Source: Pelagovum sp. HNIBRBA483 (GTDB lineage Bacteria; Pseudomonadota; Alphaproteobacteria; Rhodobacterales; Rhodobacteraceae). From it: a DNA stretch of 64,000 bases. The position numbers and the translations under genes were made by a program. The stretch is from the NCBI RefSeq assembly GCF_040931995.1, contig NZ_CP162412.1, positions 2,294,001 to 2,358,000 of the forward strand, given 5' to 3'. Numbering within the stretch: position 1 is the stretch's first letter; each line of letters opens with the position of its first letter. Of the stretch, positions 47,286 through 57,262 are shown piece by piece. The notes beneath the pieces were generated by a model. It saw only the letters and a list, made by a program, of their open reading frames with translations. It had not been told where the DNA came from and did not search any database.

Positions 47286-48353
47286 TTACTTTCCAAGTTT
47301 TTCGTTTACGTCACCGCAAACGGGACAACTTTCTCTTGGCTTCAGCTTCATAATCCGGCTGTCGGCGTAGAGCGCGTCATAGATCATCATGCGCCCCAGC
47401 AGTCCCTCGCCAGCACCAGTGATAACTTTCACCGCCTCAACAGCCATAAGGCTCCCAATAACGCCTGGTAACGGACCAATAACCCCTGCTTCAGCACAAG
47501 TCGGCGCTAAGCCCTCTGCAGGGGCTTCAGGGAATATGCATTCGTAGCACGGCGTGCCCCGAGAGGGATCAAAAACGCTGATCTGCCCCTCCCACTGGCT
47601 GATCGCGGCGGCAACAAGCGGCTTGCCCGCCCTGACTGCGGTGCGGTTGACCAGATAGCGGGTTGCGAAGTTATCAGTGCCGTCAAGGATCAGGTCAAAA
47701 TCCGCGAAAAGCTGTTCGCTGATCTCCTCGGTCAAACGGCGGTTGAAGGGCCACACGTCGATGAACGGGTTCAACTCTTTCAGCGCAACCTCGGCCGAAT
47801 GCACCTTTGGCATCCCGATATGAGCGTCACGGTGAATGATTTGCCGTTGCAGGTTCGATCCGTCCACAACATCATCATCGATGATGCCGATCGTTCCCAC
47901 ACCAGATGCAGCAAGATACATCAAAGAAGGCGATCCCAAGCCTCCAGCCCCGATCACCAGCACCTTGGCGTCTTTCAAACGCTTCTGACCAAGCCCGCCC
48001 ACCTCACGCAAGATCATATGGCGCGCATAGCGGTTGATCTCGGTTGCCGAGAAAGGCTCCGCTTTCGAAGGCACCGCCGCTTGCTCGGAGCGGTCTTGAG
48101 AAATGCGCGCGCGCAACCGCCGCAGGATTGTACGATATCCCATGATCAATATCGCGAATCCAATCAGCAGAAGCCAAAGCCGCGCGTCACCACCCGTGGC
48201 CTCGCGAAGCGGATTGCCTTCTGGCAAAACAAGCTGTGCGATGATCACTGCCGCAAGCAGTACCGCGATCATGATCCAACGCTGCCTTTTCGGCGCGCCA
48301 AGCCCCCAGCCCAGCGCCCAAATCGCGCCCATCATCGCCAAGACAACGATCAT
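47286..48353 (-). CDS. moeB: MoeB/ThiF/HesA family adenylyltransferase with N-terminal membrane helices
   Basis: 355 residues. An N-terminal region of about 75 residues has three hydrophobic stretches. The E1-like domain then begins with [18 protein letters not shown], followed by [35 protein letters not shown] and [15 protein letters not shown]. Zinc Cys pairs appear as CYEC and CPVC. It activates a sulphur-carrier protein such as MoaD or ThiS. The membrane segment is an added feature relative to soluble MoeB. The ATG overlaps the dut stop (ATGA). Confidence 0.87.
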   Translation of the reverse strand: MIVVLAMMGAIWALGWGLGAPKRQRWIMIAVLLAAVIIAQLVLPEGNPLREATGGDARLWLLLIGFAILIMGYRTILRRLRARISQDRSEQAAVPSKAEPFSATEINRYARHMILREVGGLGQKRLKDAKVLVIGAGGLGSPSLMYLAASGVGTIGIIDDDVVDGSNLQRQIIHRDAHIGMPKVHSAEVALKELNPFIDVWPFNRRLTEEISEQLFADFDLILDGTDNFATRYLVNRTAVRAGKPLVAAAISQWEGQISVFDPSRGTPCYECIFPEAPAEGLAPTCAEAGVIGPLPGVIGSLMAVEAVKVITGAGEGLLGRMMIYDALYADSRIMKLKPRESCPVCGDVNEKLGK

Positions 48354-48829
48354 GCCGTCTCTTCCCTCACGCCAGTCGAGCCAAAGCCCCCTGCGCCGCG
48401 TTTGGTGTCGGTCAGGGTATCTGCGATCTCGAACTGCGCCTGCATCACCGGCGCAATAACGGCTTGTGCGATCCTGTCACCATGCTTGATAGAAACCGGC
48501 TCATCCCCATGATTGATCAGAACCACACCAACCGGCCCCCTGTAATCCGCATCAATTGTACCTGGACTGTTGAGAAGGGTGATCCCCTGCTTGAGCGCCA
48601 AACCCGATCTGGGCCTGAGCTGCATTTCGCACCCCTGCGGCAACTGAATTCTTATCCCTGTCGGCACAAGAACCCGCTCCCCTGGCGCGAGCCTAAGCCC
48701 GTCCTGCCGCTGTGACTCGTCAAGATTGGCCCGTAGATCCGCCCCTGCCGCCCACTCTGTCTCGTAGCGCGGCAACGGAACCAACGGGTCCGACCCTTCG
48801 ATGCGTTCAACGAGTACCCGCAAACTCAT
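48350..48829 (-). CDS. dut: dUTP diphosphatase
   Basis: 159 residues. Dut hydrolyses dUTP to dUMP, keeping uracil out of DNA. The five trimeric dUTPase motifs are present: [45 protein letters not shown] and the C-terminal [10 protein letters not shown]. The ATG at 48829 overlaps the coaBC stop. It is the middle gene of coaBC-dut-moeB. Confidence 0.97.
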   Translation of the reverse strand: MSLRVLVERIEGSDPLVPLPRYETEWAAGADLRANLDESQRQDGLRLAPGERVLVPTGIRIQLPQGCEMQLRPRSGLALKQGITLLNSPGTIDADYRGPVGVVLINHGDEPVSIKHGDRIAQAVIAPVMQAQFEIADTLTDTKRGAGGFGSTGVREETA

Positions 48830-50031
48830 GCTTTTTCTCCGCCAAACCGCTTGGCGATGCGCTCGACCAGCCGCTTTGCGACCTCTTCCTTTCGCATGCG
48901 GGGCCAATACTCCGGCGCGGCATCAGAAATAAGCACCACACTATTGTCAGTCCCGCCCATGATGCCTGTATCGGGAGACACATCGTTCGCCACGATCCAG
49001 TCGCACCCTTTTCTTGCGCGTTTCTGAGTTGCATTTTCCACGACATTTTCCGTTTCGGCTGCGAAACCCACAACAAGCTCCGGCCTGTTGCCCCCACGCG
49101 CTGAAACGCTTGCCAAAATGTCGGGGTTTTCAACGAAGGAGAGGCTGGGGATTTCGCCCTTAACTTTCTTCAGCTTCTGGGGTTGAGCAGTATCCACCCG
49201 CCAATCCGCAACCGCCGCCGCAAAAACACCAATATCAGCGGGGAGCGCCCGCGATACAGCAGCTTCCATTTCCCGAGCCGTTTCTACATTGATAACCTTA
49301 ACGCCAGTTGGCGGAGCAATTGCGGCGGGGCCGGTCACGAAGGTAACACTCGCGCCTGCATCGCGCAGCGCGGCAGCAATTGCACTCCCCTGCGCGCCGG
49401 ATGACCGGTTCGCGATGTAGCGCACGGGATCGATCGGTTCATGCGTCGGGCCAGAGGTCACAATCGCATGGCGTCCTGCCAATGGACCTGACGAGAATCG
49501 CGCTTCGATTGCCGCAAGTATCTCCATTGGCTCGGACATCCTGCCAGGCCCGTATTCACCACAAGCCATGTCCCCCTCGTTGGGGCCGATGAACGCGATA
49601 CCATCTGCGCGGAGTGTCTCAAGATTTCGCTGCGTCGCGGGGTGTTCCCACATACGCACATTCATCGCCGGCGCAACGATCACAGGCGTGTCGGTCGCAA
49701 GCAGCAGGGTCGAGGCAAGATCATTGGCCAATCCATGAGCCATCTTTGCCAACAAATCCGCAGTCGCAGGCACGACAACAACTAGGTCAGCCGAGCGGGA
49801 AAGCTGTATATGCCCCATTTCCGCCTCTGCGCCCAAGTCGAATAATGCTTGGTGGACGGCCTCTCCCGCCAGCGCTGAAACGCTCATTGGCGTCACAAAT
49901 TCAGCAGCCGCGCCCGTCATGACTGGTGTAACAGCCGCACCGCGCTCACGCAGGCGCCTGATCAGCTCCAATGTCTTATAGGCGGCAATCCCGCCGCCTA
50001 TAATCAAAAGGATACGTTTGTCTTTTAGCAT
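48826..50031 (-). CDS. coaBC: Bifunctional phosphopantothenoylcysteine decarboxylase/phosphopantothenate-cysteine ligase
   Basis: 401 residues. The N-terminal CoaC flavoprotein half has [47 protein letters not shown] and [16 protein letters not shown]. The C-terminal CoaB half begins [26 protein letters not shown], and later GFAAETEN. The two act in turn in coenzyme A synthesis, which links this gene to panC/panB upstream in the window. The start at 50031 (MLKDKRIL) has AGGTGG upstream; an ATG at 50061 is also in frame. Confidence 0.97.
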   Translation of the reverse strand: MLKDKRILLIIGGGIAAYKTLELIRRLRERGAAVTPVMTGAAAEFVTPMSVSALAGEAVHQALFDLGAEAEMGHIQLSRSADLVVVVPATADLLAKMAHGLANDLASTLLLATDTPVIVAPAMNVRMWEHPATQRNLETLRADGIAFIGPNEGDMACGEYGPGRMSEPMEILAAIEARFSSGPLAGRHAIVTSGPTHEPIDPVRYIANRSSGAQGSAIAAALRDAGASVTFVTGPAAIAPPTGVKVINVETAREMEAAVSRALPADIGVFAAAVADWRVDTAQPQKLKKVKGEIPSLSFVENPDILASVSARGGNRPELVVGFAAETENVVENATQKRARKGCDWIVANDVSPDTGIMGGTDNSVVLISDAAPEYWPRMRKEEVAKRLVERIAKRFGGEKA

Positions 50032-50111
50032 GGTCGTTCCACCTACTGTTCGCTTTGACATTAGGCAGAAGCTGCGCCATGGGCAATCAAGTCGCGCCGA
50101 GCGTTATTAGC

Positions 50112-50987
50112 TCAGAGAAAGACCCGAATTTCGCGGTTCTGACCCTCAAGCGCCTTGCGCATCTTATTGAATGCTGCCGCTTCGAGTTGCCGCACCCGCT
50201 CTTTTGAGAGGCCCAGTTCGATCCCCAAGCTTTCCAACGTTCGCGCTTCCTCGCGCAGCTTGCGCTCTCGCACAATGAAACGTTCACGCTCATTCAGGCC
50301 TGCGAGCGCTTGTGATAGCCATTGCCGCAGAGTCTCGTTATCGTGGTTGTTTTCCACATACTCGCTGGCTTGCTCGCAATCATCTTCAAGCGCATCGATC
50401 CATTCACGCCCGTCTTCATCGGTTGACTGCGTCGCATTGAGCGAAAAGTCGGAGCCGGAAAGACGCCCCTCCATCATTTCGACATCCGCCAGCGGCACAC
50501 CGATTTCAACAGCAATCCGCTTGTGGAGTTCATGGCGCTCAAGCGTTTCGCCAACCGCCGCAGCTTCTCTCTCTAGCCGTGCCTGAACGCGGCGCATGTT
50601 GAAGAACAGCGACTTCTGAGAACTGGTCGAACCGGTGCGAACCATTGACCAGTTCCGCATCACATAGTCCTGAATGGATGCCTTGATCCACCAAACGGCA
50701 TAAGTCGAAAAACGCACTCCACGATCAGGATCGAACTTATCCGCTGCCTTCATCAAACCAAGTGATGCTTCTTGGATCAGGTCGTTCATCGGTGCGCCGT
50801 AGCGCTTGAACTTCGCGGCCATCGAGATCGCCAAGCGCATGTAGGCTTTGATCAAACGGTGCAAGGCCTGCTCGTCACGATTATCGCGCCACGCATAGGC
50901 AAGTGCCAGCTCGGTTTCAGCATCGAGCAATTCCGCTTTCATCGCCTTGCGCGACAAGTTGTGATCGAAACTTCCGTCCAGTGCCAT
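50112..50987 (-). CDS. rpoH2: RNA polymerase sigma factor, RpoH (RpoHII-like)
   Basis: 291 residues. Sigma-70 regions: 2 (RLAISMAAKFKRYGAPMNDLIQEASLGLMKAADKFDPDRGVRFSTYAVWWIKASI), 3 with an RpoH box (TGSTSSQKSLFFNMRRVQ), and 4 with a helix-turn-helix (TLESLGIELGLSKERVRQLEAAAFNKMRKAL). The short N-terminus (MALDGSFDHNLSRK) resembles RpoHII of Rhodobacter, which runs the singlet-oxygen and general stress response, more than the classic heat-shock RpoH. It is divergent from cobU. Confidence 0.85.
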   Translation of the reverse strand: MALDGSFDHNLSRKAMKAELLDAETELALAYAWRDNRDEQALHRLIKAYMRLAISMAAKFKRYGAPMNDLIQEASLGLMKAADKFDPDRGVRFSTYAVWWIKASIQDYVMRNWSMVRTGSTSSQKSLFFNMRRVQARLEREAAAVGETLERHELHKRIAVEIGVPLADVEMMEGRLSGSDFSLNATQSTDEDGREWIDALEDDCEQASEYVENNHDNETLRQWLSQALAGLNERERFIVRERKLREEARTLESLGIELGLSKERVRQLEAAAFNKMRKALEGQNREIRVFL

Positions 50988-51085
50988 TCCGTCTTTCTCC
51001 CATCAGGAACGCGTTCTAGCGTTTATTGTTGTCTCGTAATGTCCTACGCAGTGTGTCGGAAAGCGGATCACTTTGAGGTGCGGGA

Positions 51086-51610
51086 ATGGATCTAGCAGGG
51101 CTAACACTCGTCATCGGGGGCGCCGCCTCTGGCAAATCCCGCATCGCGGAAGAAATGATAAAAGCGTCGGGTCGCCCAAAGATTTACGTCGCTACTGCGC
51201 AGATATTCGATGACGAGATGGCCGAAAAAGTCCGCACCCATCGCCGCCAGCGCGGTGCTGACTGGACGACACATGAAGCACCACTTGATCTGCCTGCGGC
51301 CCTCGCAACCGTGCAAGAGGATCAAGCCATACTTATCGATTGCCTGACGCTCTGGCTCACGAACCATATCCTCGCAGAAAGTGATATCGAGGCCGAGACA
51401 AAAAAACTCTTCGCCGCCATAGACGCCTGCCCAGCACCCATCGTTCTCGTAACAAACGAAACCGGTGGAGGCATCGTACCTGAAAACGCGCTTGCCCGGC
51501 GTTTCCGCAATGCGCAGGGGCGGCTTAATCAGGCAATGGCAGCAAAGGCGGAACGGGTCATCGCGGTAATTGCGGGACTTCCACTGACGTTGAAGGACAT
51601 TTCCGCATGA
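51086..51610 (+). CDS. cobU: Adenosylcobinamide kinase/adenosylcobinamide-phosphate guanylyltransferase
   Basis: 174 residues. CobU phosphorylates adenosylcobinamide and adds GMP in assembling the B12 lower ligand. The P-loop LVIGGAASGKSRIAEE is near the start. RPKIYVATAQIFDDEMAEKVRTHRRQR with a conserved His, DCLTLWLTNHI and VTNETGGGIVPENALARRFRN follow in order. The downstream phosphatase overlaps by 4 bases (ATGA). Confidence 0.95.
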   Translation: MDLAGLTLVIGGAASGKSRIAEEMIKASGRPKIYVATAQIFDDEMAEKVRTHRRQRGADWTTHEAPLDLPAALATVQEDQAILIDCLTLWLTNHILAESDIEAETKKLFAAIDACPAPIVLVTNETGGGIVPENALARRFRNAQGRLNQAMAAKAERVIAVIAGLPLTLKDISA

Positions 51611-52182
51611 TCCGTCTGTGGTTCGTCCGGCATGGGCCAACCGGCATCAAGGCTATGGTCGGTTGGTCTGACCCTCCGGCAATTCTCGATGACCGCCCCG
51701 CGCTTGACCGTCTTTCATCATTTCTGCCGGACAAAGCGTCCGTGGTTTCTTCAGATTTGCAACGCACTGTGCAAACCGCCGACGCCATCTGCAATGGCCG
51801 CCCGCGCTTGCCGCACGATGCCGGACTACGCGAAATCTATTTCGGCGCGTGGGAGATGTGTGATTTTGCAGAAATCGAAAGCAAAGACCCCCAGCGCATC
51901 CGTGCCTTTTGGGAGCGACCCGGTGACATCGCACCGCCTGACGGCGAAAGTTGGAACCAAACCAGCCAACGGGTTTCGGTCGCCGTGGACAAGTACGTTG
52001 CCCGCGGGGATCGCGACCTCATCATCGTTTGCCACTTCGGCGCGATTCTCTCTCAACTTCAGCGCGCGACCGGAAAGTCAGCCTATGAGACTTTCGCACA
52101 GCCCATCGCCAACTTGTCTGTCACCCGCATCGATTGCACGCCCGAGGGATGGTCAGCACCGCTGGTCAACCACCTCCCCTAG
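51607..52182 (+). CDS. Histidine phosphatase family protein, CobC-like
   Basis: 191 residues. The phosphoglycerate-mutase-type motif RHGPTG is at residues 8-13, then SSDLQRTVQTAD with the second catalytic Arg, LREIYFGAWEM, and the later VCHFGAILSQL His. Because it is coupled to cobU, the likely role is alpha-ribazole 5'-phosphate phosphatase (CobC). Other family members have different substrates, so this is inference from context. Confidence 0.8.
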   Translation: MIRLWFVRHGPTGIKAMVGWSDPPAILDDRPALDRLSSFLPDKASVVSSDLQRTVQTADAICNGRPRLPHDAGLREIYFGAWEMCDFAEIESKDPQRIRAFWERPGDIAPPDGESWNQTSQRVSVAVDKYVARGDRDLIIVCHFGAILSQLQRATGKSAYETFAQPIANLSVTRIDCTPEGWSAPLVNHLP

Positions 52183-52242
52183 GTTATTAACCTCTCGGAA
52201 ACCATGACCGGTTAACCAAGATCCCATCAATCCGGAGGGGTC

Positions 52243-53754
52243 ATGGTTTCGCGTGCATATACGGTCGCGTTCGAAGGCATTGATGCCCGCGTGGTTGAGG
52301 TTCAGTGCTCGCTGAGCCCGGGCATCCCTAACTTCTCTATCGTGGGCCTGCCCAATAAATCTGTATCGGAAGCACGCGAACGCGTGCGCGCAGCCCTCGG
52401 CGCCCTGTCCATAGGACTTCCCGCAAAACGGATCACGATCAACCTCTCGCCCGCGGATTTGCCTAAGGATGGTTCCCATTACGACCTTCCCATCGCACTC
52501 TCCTTGCTCGGCGCGATCGGGGCAATCGACAGCAGCGAACTGGATAAGATCCTCTCTCTGGGCGAGCTTTCTCTGGACGGCCGCTTGGTCGCCGTGTCAG
52601 GCGCTTTGCCTGCCGCTATGGCCGCCGCCGAACGCAGCCTCGATTTGATCTGTCCTCAAGAATGCGGGCATGAGGCCGCATGGGTTGGCGGAACGAGGAT
52701 ACTCGCGCCGGAGTCACTATTGGCCATTGTACAACATTTCAAAGGGCGCCGCCCCCTCGCTGCTGCACAACCGAAAGAAATCACCGACAACGCCGCCCAT
52801 AACGACTTGCAAGATGTCAAAGGACAAGAAAGGGCGAAGCGCGCGCTGGAAATTGCCGCCGCAGGGCGTCACCATTTGCTCATGGTCGGCCCACCGGGTT
52901 CTGGCAAATCCATGCTGGCGGCGCGCATGGCAGGCTTGTTGCCGGATCTCAAGCCGCATGAGGCGCTTGAAACTTCCATGGTCCATTCCATTTCGGGCCT
53001 ACTCGAAAACCAAGGCATTACACGCACCCGCCCCTTTCGCGCACCGCACCACACAGCGTCGATGGCCGCAATCGTCGGCGGCGGTCGCGGCGCCAAACCC
53101 GGGGAGATCAGCCTCGCGCACAACGGTGTCCTCTTCATGGACGAATTTCCGGAATATGCCCGCACCGTGCTCGAGACACTCAGACAGCCGATTGAAGAAG
53201 GTCACGTCACTGTCGCGCGGGCAAATGCGCATGTGCGCTATCCCAGCCGCTTTTTGCTCATTGCGGCTGCAAACCCTTGCCGCTGCGGGCACATGACTGA
53301 CGCGAGCAAGGCCTGTGGTCGCGCACCCATTTGCGGCGCCGACTACCTTGGCCGGATCTCTGGCCCGCTGCTTGACCGGTTTGACCTACGAGTCGAAATT
53401 CCGCCCGTGTCATTCACTGATTTGCAAACTGCGCGATTAGGCGAGCCCAGCGCCGCGGTGAGAGCCCGCGTCGCTGCCGCCCGCGCCATGCAGGAAAAAC
53501 GCTTCACATCCCATTCAGACATTCATCAAAACGCAGATGCGGAGGGAAAGTTGCTCGACGCGATTGCCCCGCTGAATTCAGAAAGCAAAAACTACCTCAG
53601 TCGCGCAGCTGACAAATTCGGCCTTTCCGCCCGCGGCTACCATCGCGTTTTGCGGGTGGCGCGCACCATTGCCGATCTTGCCGCGCAAGAGCATATCTCC
53701 CGCGATCATATCGCCGAGGCAGTCAGTTTCCGTCTGATCAATGCGCGGGGCTAG
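52243..53754 (+). CDS. comM: Magnesium chelatase-family ATPase ComM/YifB
   Basis: 503 residues. An N-terminal ChlI-type domain ([24 protein letters not shown]) is followed by an AAA+ domain with Walker [16 protein letters not shown], Walker B FMDEFPEY and a zinc-like [20 protein letters not shown]. This is the ComM/YifB protein, a DNA-branch-migration helicase needed for transformation in other bacteria. The ATG has CGGAGGGG upstream. The stop overlaps the gshB stop by 4 bases. Confidence 0.93.
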   Translation: MVSRAYTVAFEGIDARVVEVQCSLSPGIPNFSIVGLPNKSVSEARERVRAALGALSIGLPAKRITINLSPADLPKDGSHYDLPIALSLLGAIGAIDSSELDKILSLGELSLDGRLVAVSGALPAAMAAAERSLDLICPQECGHEAAWVGGTRILAPESLLAIVQHFKGRRPLAAAQPKEITDNAAHNDLQDVKGQERAKRALEIAAAGRHHLLMVGPPGSGKSMLAARMAGLLPDLKPHEALETSMVHSISGLLENQGITRTRPFRAPHHTASMAAIVGGGRGAKPGEISLAHNGVLFMDEFPEYARTVLETLRQPIEEGHVTVARANAHVRYPSRFLLIAAANPCRCGHMTDASKACGRAPICGADYLGRISGPLLDRFDLRVEIPPVSFTDLQTARLGEPSAAVRARVAAARAMQEKRFTSHSDIHQNADAEGKLLDAIAPLNSESKNYLSRAADKFGLSARGYHRVLRVARTIADLAAQEHISRDHIAEAVSFRLINARG

Positions 53755-54701
53755 TCCGCAGCAGCCAACCTACGGGAAATTGCGTCCCAGATCGCACCAG
53801 CAACATTGATCCCATCGAAGCGTTCAAGTTCCTGAATGCCCGTGGGCGATGTGACGTTAATTTCCGTTAGCCAGTCGCCGATTACGTCGATACCCACAAA
53901 TATCTGCCCTTTTTCGCGCAAAAGCGGCCCAATCCGTTCGCAGATTTCCATGTCGCGCGGTGTCAGATCAACCTTTTCCGGCCGGCCACCAACGTGCATA
54001 TTGGAGCGCGTCTCACCCTTCGCCGGAACACGGTTGATCGCGCCGATCGGCTCACCATCGATTAGGATTACACGCTTGTCGCCCGCGGATACAGCGGGCA
54101 GGAACTTCTGCACAATCAAAGGTTCGCGACTGATTCCCGTGAACATTTCATGCAGCGACGCCAGATTCCCATCTGTCTGATTAAGCTTAAACACCCCAGC
54201 CCCGCCATTCCCGTAAAGAGGTTTCAGGATGATATCGCCGTGACGATCGCGGAATTCACGCAACATCTGAAGATCGCGCGCGATCATCGTCGGCGGGGTC
54301 AAATCGGGGAAATCGAGGACCAGAAGCTTCTCAGGATAATTGCGAACCCAGAAAGGGTTGTTAACCACCAGCGTATAGGGCGCCAACCTGTCGAGAATAT
54401 GCGTCGTGGTGATATATCCCATATCGAAGGGAGGATCTTGGCGCAGCCAAACCACGTCGAAATCACTGAGATCGACTGTTTCTTCGTCACCAAGGCTGAA
54501 ATGATCCCCGTGCTGTCGCCGTACCGAAAGCGGCCATCCCCGCGCGACAACACGCCCCTCGTCATAGGCCAGATTATCGGGGGTGTAATAGAACAGCTCG
54601 TGCCCGAGAGCCTGCGCCTCCTCTGCAATTCTGAAGGTGCTGTCTGCGTCGATATTGATCGCACCGATCGGGTCCATCTGAAAAGCGATTTTCAAGGGCA
54701 T
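53751..54701 (-). CDS. gshB: Glutathione synthetase
   Basis: 316 residues. GshB ligates gamma-glutamylcysteine and glycine with [25 protein letters not shown] at the start, [34 protein letters not shown] and [25 protein letters not shown] are typical; the last carries Mg-binding residues. The ATG at 54701 has AGGTGA upstream. yraN lies upstream on the same strand, an arrangement seen with rsmI. Confidence 0.96.
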   Translation of the reverse strand: MPLKIAFQMDPIGAINIDADSTFRIAEEAQALGHELFYYTPDNLAYDEGRVVARGWPLSVRRQHGDHFSLGDEETVDLSDFDVVWLRQDPPFDMGYITTTHILDRLAPYTLVVNNPFWVRNYPEKLLVLDFPDLTPPTMIARDLQMLREFRDRHGDIILKPLYGNGGAGVFKLNQTDGNLASLHEMFTGISREPLIVQKFLPAVSAGDKRVILIDGEPIGAINRVPAKGETRSNMHVGGRPEKVDLTPRDMEICERIGPLLREKGQIFVGIDVIGDWLTEINVTSPTGIQELERFDGINVAGAIWDAISRRLAAAD

Positions 54702-54784
54702 GTCTTCACCTAGTTCTGCATTCACCTCCGTGAACTAGTCGCTCTGAAAGGCTTTTGCCAGAGAGCAATCGGCAAATGCCCAAA

Positions 54785-55102
54785 TCACAAAAGGGCATTT
54801 TCGACGATCCGAATTTGCATCTCTTGATTGACCAACGCGACATCGAAGCGGGCCGCGACCAAAGACGAGCCAAAATGCGCCTCCAGAAACTCCTCTCCGG
54901 CATTCACAAGCCGCTTAATTTGACGGGTGTGCAACGCGGCGAGCGCGCGCTCATGCGTTGCACTGGCTTTGACCTCTACAAAGATCACCTCCTCCATCTG
55001 GAAGACAAGGTCTATTTCCCCGGATTTGCCCCGCCACCGCTCGGCAAGTAGCCTGCCCCCAAGTCGCGCAAAATGATCAACAACCGCCTTTTCCGCGAAC
55101 AT
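54785..55102 (-). CDS. yraN: YraN family (UPF0102) protein
   Basis: 105 residues from the ATG used here. It matches the endonuclease-fold UPF0102 family: RWRGKSGEIDLVF, then VIFVEVKASATHERALAAL, RFDVALV and ENALL. The reading stays open upstream with residues ARNHLRG that resemble the normal N-terminus, but there is no ATG, GTG or TTG there; a CTG at 55111 or an ATA is the only option. The visible ATG would drop those residues and has no spaced ribosome site. The start is therefore unresolved. Confidence 0.8.
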   Translation of the reverse strand: MFAEKAVVDHFARLGGRLLAERWRGKSGEIDLVFQMEEVIFVEVKASATHERALAALHTRQIKRLVNAGEEFLEAHFGSSLVAARFDVALVNQEMQIRIVENALL

Positions 55103-55128
55103 TCCCCGCAGGTGGTTGCGAGCCCCTC

Positions 55129-55989
55129 TTATTGTTTTTTGCTGAGCGACAGGGCAACTTGATATACTTGTCGCCTTGGCAGCCCCATTGCCCCCGCAAC
55201 CGCCGTCGCCGCGTCTTTGACCCGCATAGTCAGCAATGCCTCTTCCAGCGCGGTTGTCACGTCTGCCTCCGATACCGTCTCCTCCTCGGCTCTGCCCACA
55301 AGTACGACGAATTCGCCTTTGTGCTTAAGGTTATCGAGATCAGCCACAAGCGTTTCCAGCGTACCGCGCCGGACTTCCTCAAACTTCTTGGTCAGTTCAC
55401 GGCAAATTGCAGCGGGCCGGTTTCCACCCAATATTTCGGCGGCGCACCTTAACATTTCATCAACGCGCTTCGGCGATTCGTAGAAAACGAGTGTCGCAGC
55501 AACATTTCGCAATTCGGCAAGCTCACTTTCCCGTTGCGCATTTGACGCAGGAAGGAACCCAACAAAATGGAACCTGTCAGTTGGCAAGCCGGACACCGTC
55601 AGCGCCGTTACTGCAGCTGACGCGCCGGGCACGGCTGTGACCGATAACCCTTCAGCGATGGCCGCTCTCCCCAGCTCAAAGCCCGGATCCGCGATCATTG
55701 GTGTCCCCGCTTCGGAAACATAGGCGAGTGACTTTCCTTCCCGCATCAGCGCGATCAAGCCCTGTACGCCCGTATCACCGGAATGGTCGTGATGGGCCAT
55801 GACCGGCCGCCCCGCGAGCGGCAAACCGTGGATCTCCATCAACTTTCGCGCCGTGCGCGTGTCCTCAGCCGCGATCAAATCCGCCGAGGCGAGAACATCC
55901 AACGCGCGCAACGTGATGTCGCGGGCACTTCCGATTGGCGTCGATACAAGATAAAGACCGGGAGAAAGAGGCTTGGTTTCAATTTTCAT
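55129..55989 (-). CDS. rsmI: 16S rRNA (cytidine-2'-O)-methyltransferase
   Basis: 286 residues. RsmI methylates C1402 of 16S rRNA. It is a tetrapyrrole-methylase-fold enzyme with YLVSTPIGSARDITLRAL, AEDTRTARKLMEIHGL, YVSEAGTPMIADPGF and VPGASAAVTALTVSGLP. FHFVGFLP and ELTKKFEEVRRGTL follow. It is divergent from the lipoprotein LpoA-like gene and its stop lies 26 bases before the yraN ATG. Confidence 0.96.
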   Translation of the reverse strand: MKIETKPLSPGLYLVSTPIGSARDITLRALDVLASADLIAAEDTRTARKLMEIHGLPLAGRPVMAHHDHSGDTGVQGLIALMREGKSLAYVSEAGTPMIADPGFELGRAAIAEGLSVTAVPGASAAVTALTVSGLPTDRFHFVGFLPASNAQRESELAELRNVAATLVFYESPKRVDEMLRCAAEILGGNRPAAICRELTKKFEEVRRGTLETLVADLDNLKHKGEFVVLVGRAEEETVSEADVTTALEEALLTMRVKDAATAVAGAMGLPRRQVYQVALSLSKKQ

Positions 55990-56080
55990 AATTGGACCTT
56001 ATGCTTTGCCGACCGCCCTGTAACATGCTCTTGTTTCACGGCATACCGAAACCGCCATATGACCGGAGGCGAACCGAGTA

Positions 56081-57262
56081 ATGTATTCTCGTCTGACCAG
56101 CACCCGCCGCGCCATCTTAATGGGCTTTTCAATTCTGGCGATGGCTGTCTTGGCCAGTTGTGTCGCATCCGTCCCCTCGGGAAGCAATACCGGTCAGCGG
56201 ATCAACGCAGGCGAGCCTGTCGAGGTTGCCCTTCTTGTTCCGGGAGGGAGCCTGTCTGAAGCTGACAACTTCCTCGCAACCAACCTTGAAAACGCCGCAC
56301 GCCTTGCCATTGCCGATCTGAACGGTGTGGCCATTGAACTGCGCGTCTATAATACCAGCGCAGACGCAGAAACCGCGGCACAGGCCGCGCGACAAGCGGC
56401 CAACGACGGGGCAAAGATTATCCTCGGCCCGCTCTATGCCGAAGCCGCGAACGCAGCAGGCGTCGCCGTGGCCGCCCGCAACGTGAACGTTTTGGCTTTT
56501 TCCAACAATACGTCGATTGCAGGCGGTAACGTCTTTATTCTCGGGCAGACCTTCCTCAACACTGCCAACCGCCTCGTACGCTTCGCAACAGCAACGGGCT
56601 CAAGCAATTACATGATCTTGCACGGAGACGATTTGCAGGGCGCTTTCGGTCGTGACGCAATTGAAACCGCCATCCGACGCAATGGCGCGACGATCTCCAG
56701 TATCGAAAGCTATCCGCTTTCGCAGCAGGCCATCGTTGATCGTGCGCCAGAAATTGCTGACGCCGCCGAACTCACCTTTACCGATACGGTCTTCATGACC
56801 GCCGGCGTCAACGCGGACCTCCCGATTGTCGCAACAGTCCTGCCTGAGCGTGGACTTTCTTCTGAGACGGTGCGCTACATCGGACTCACACGCTGGGACG
56901 CAGCGCCGCAACTCCTTGCCTTGCCTGCCCTTCAAAATGGCCTGTTTGCCGTACCAGACGCGCAAATGTCCGCGCTTTTTGAGGCCCGTTACGAGGCCAC
57001 ATTTGGCGCGACCCCGCACCCTCTCGCGGGATTGGCATATGACGGGATCGCTGCAATTGGTGCGCTTGTCGCCACGGGAAAGAGCGATGCCCTAACGGCT
57101 TCTTCGCTGACGCAGGCGCAGGGCTTTCAGGGCACTTCCGGCATTTTCCGCTTCCTACCCGACGGCTCTAACGAACGCGGCCTTGCGGTTGCAACTGTAG
57201 AAAACAATCAGGTTGTCATCCTTGACCCAGCACCCAGAAGTTTCGGACGCGCCGGTTTCTGA
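56081..57262 (+). CDS. Penicillin-binding protein activator LpoA-like lipoprotein
   Basis: 393 residues. A lipoprotein signal with lipobox LASC (modified Cys near residue 27), then a periplasmic-binding-fold domain (VEVALLVPGGSLSEADNFLATNLENAARLAI). KIILGPLYAEAA and VLAFSNNTSIAGGNVFILGQT are as in LpoA/YraM-like proteins that activate penicillin-binding protein 1A. It is next to rsmI, as in many proteobacteria. Its 3' end overlaps the glnD frame by about 40 bases. Confidence 0.83.
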   Translation: MYSRLTSTRRAILMGFSILAMAVLASCVASVPSGSNTGQRINAGEPVEVALLVPGGSLSEADNFLATNLENAARLAIADLNGVAIELRVYNTSADAETAAQAARQAANDGAKIILGPLYAEAANAAGVAVAARNVNVLAFSNNTSIAGGNVFILGQTFLNTANRLVRFATATGSSNYMILHGDDLQGAFGRDAIETAIRRNGATISSIESYPLSQQAIVDRAPEIADAAELTFTDTVFMTAGVNADLPIVATVLPERGLSSETVRYIGLTRWDAAPQLLALPALQNGLFAVPDAQMSALFEARYEATFGATPHPLAGLAYDGIAAIGALVATGKSDALTASSLTQAQGFQGTSGIFRFLPDGSNERGLAVATVENNQVVILDPAPRSFGRAGF

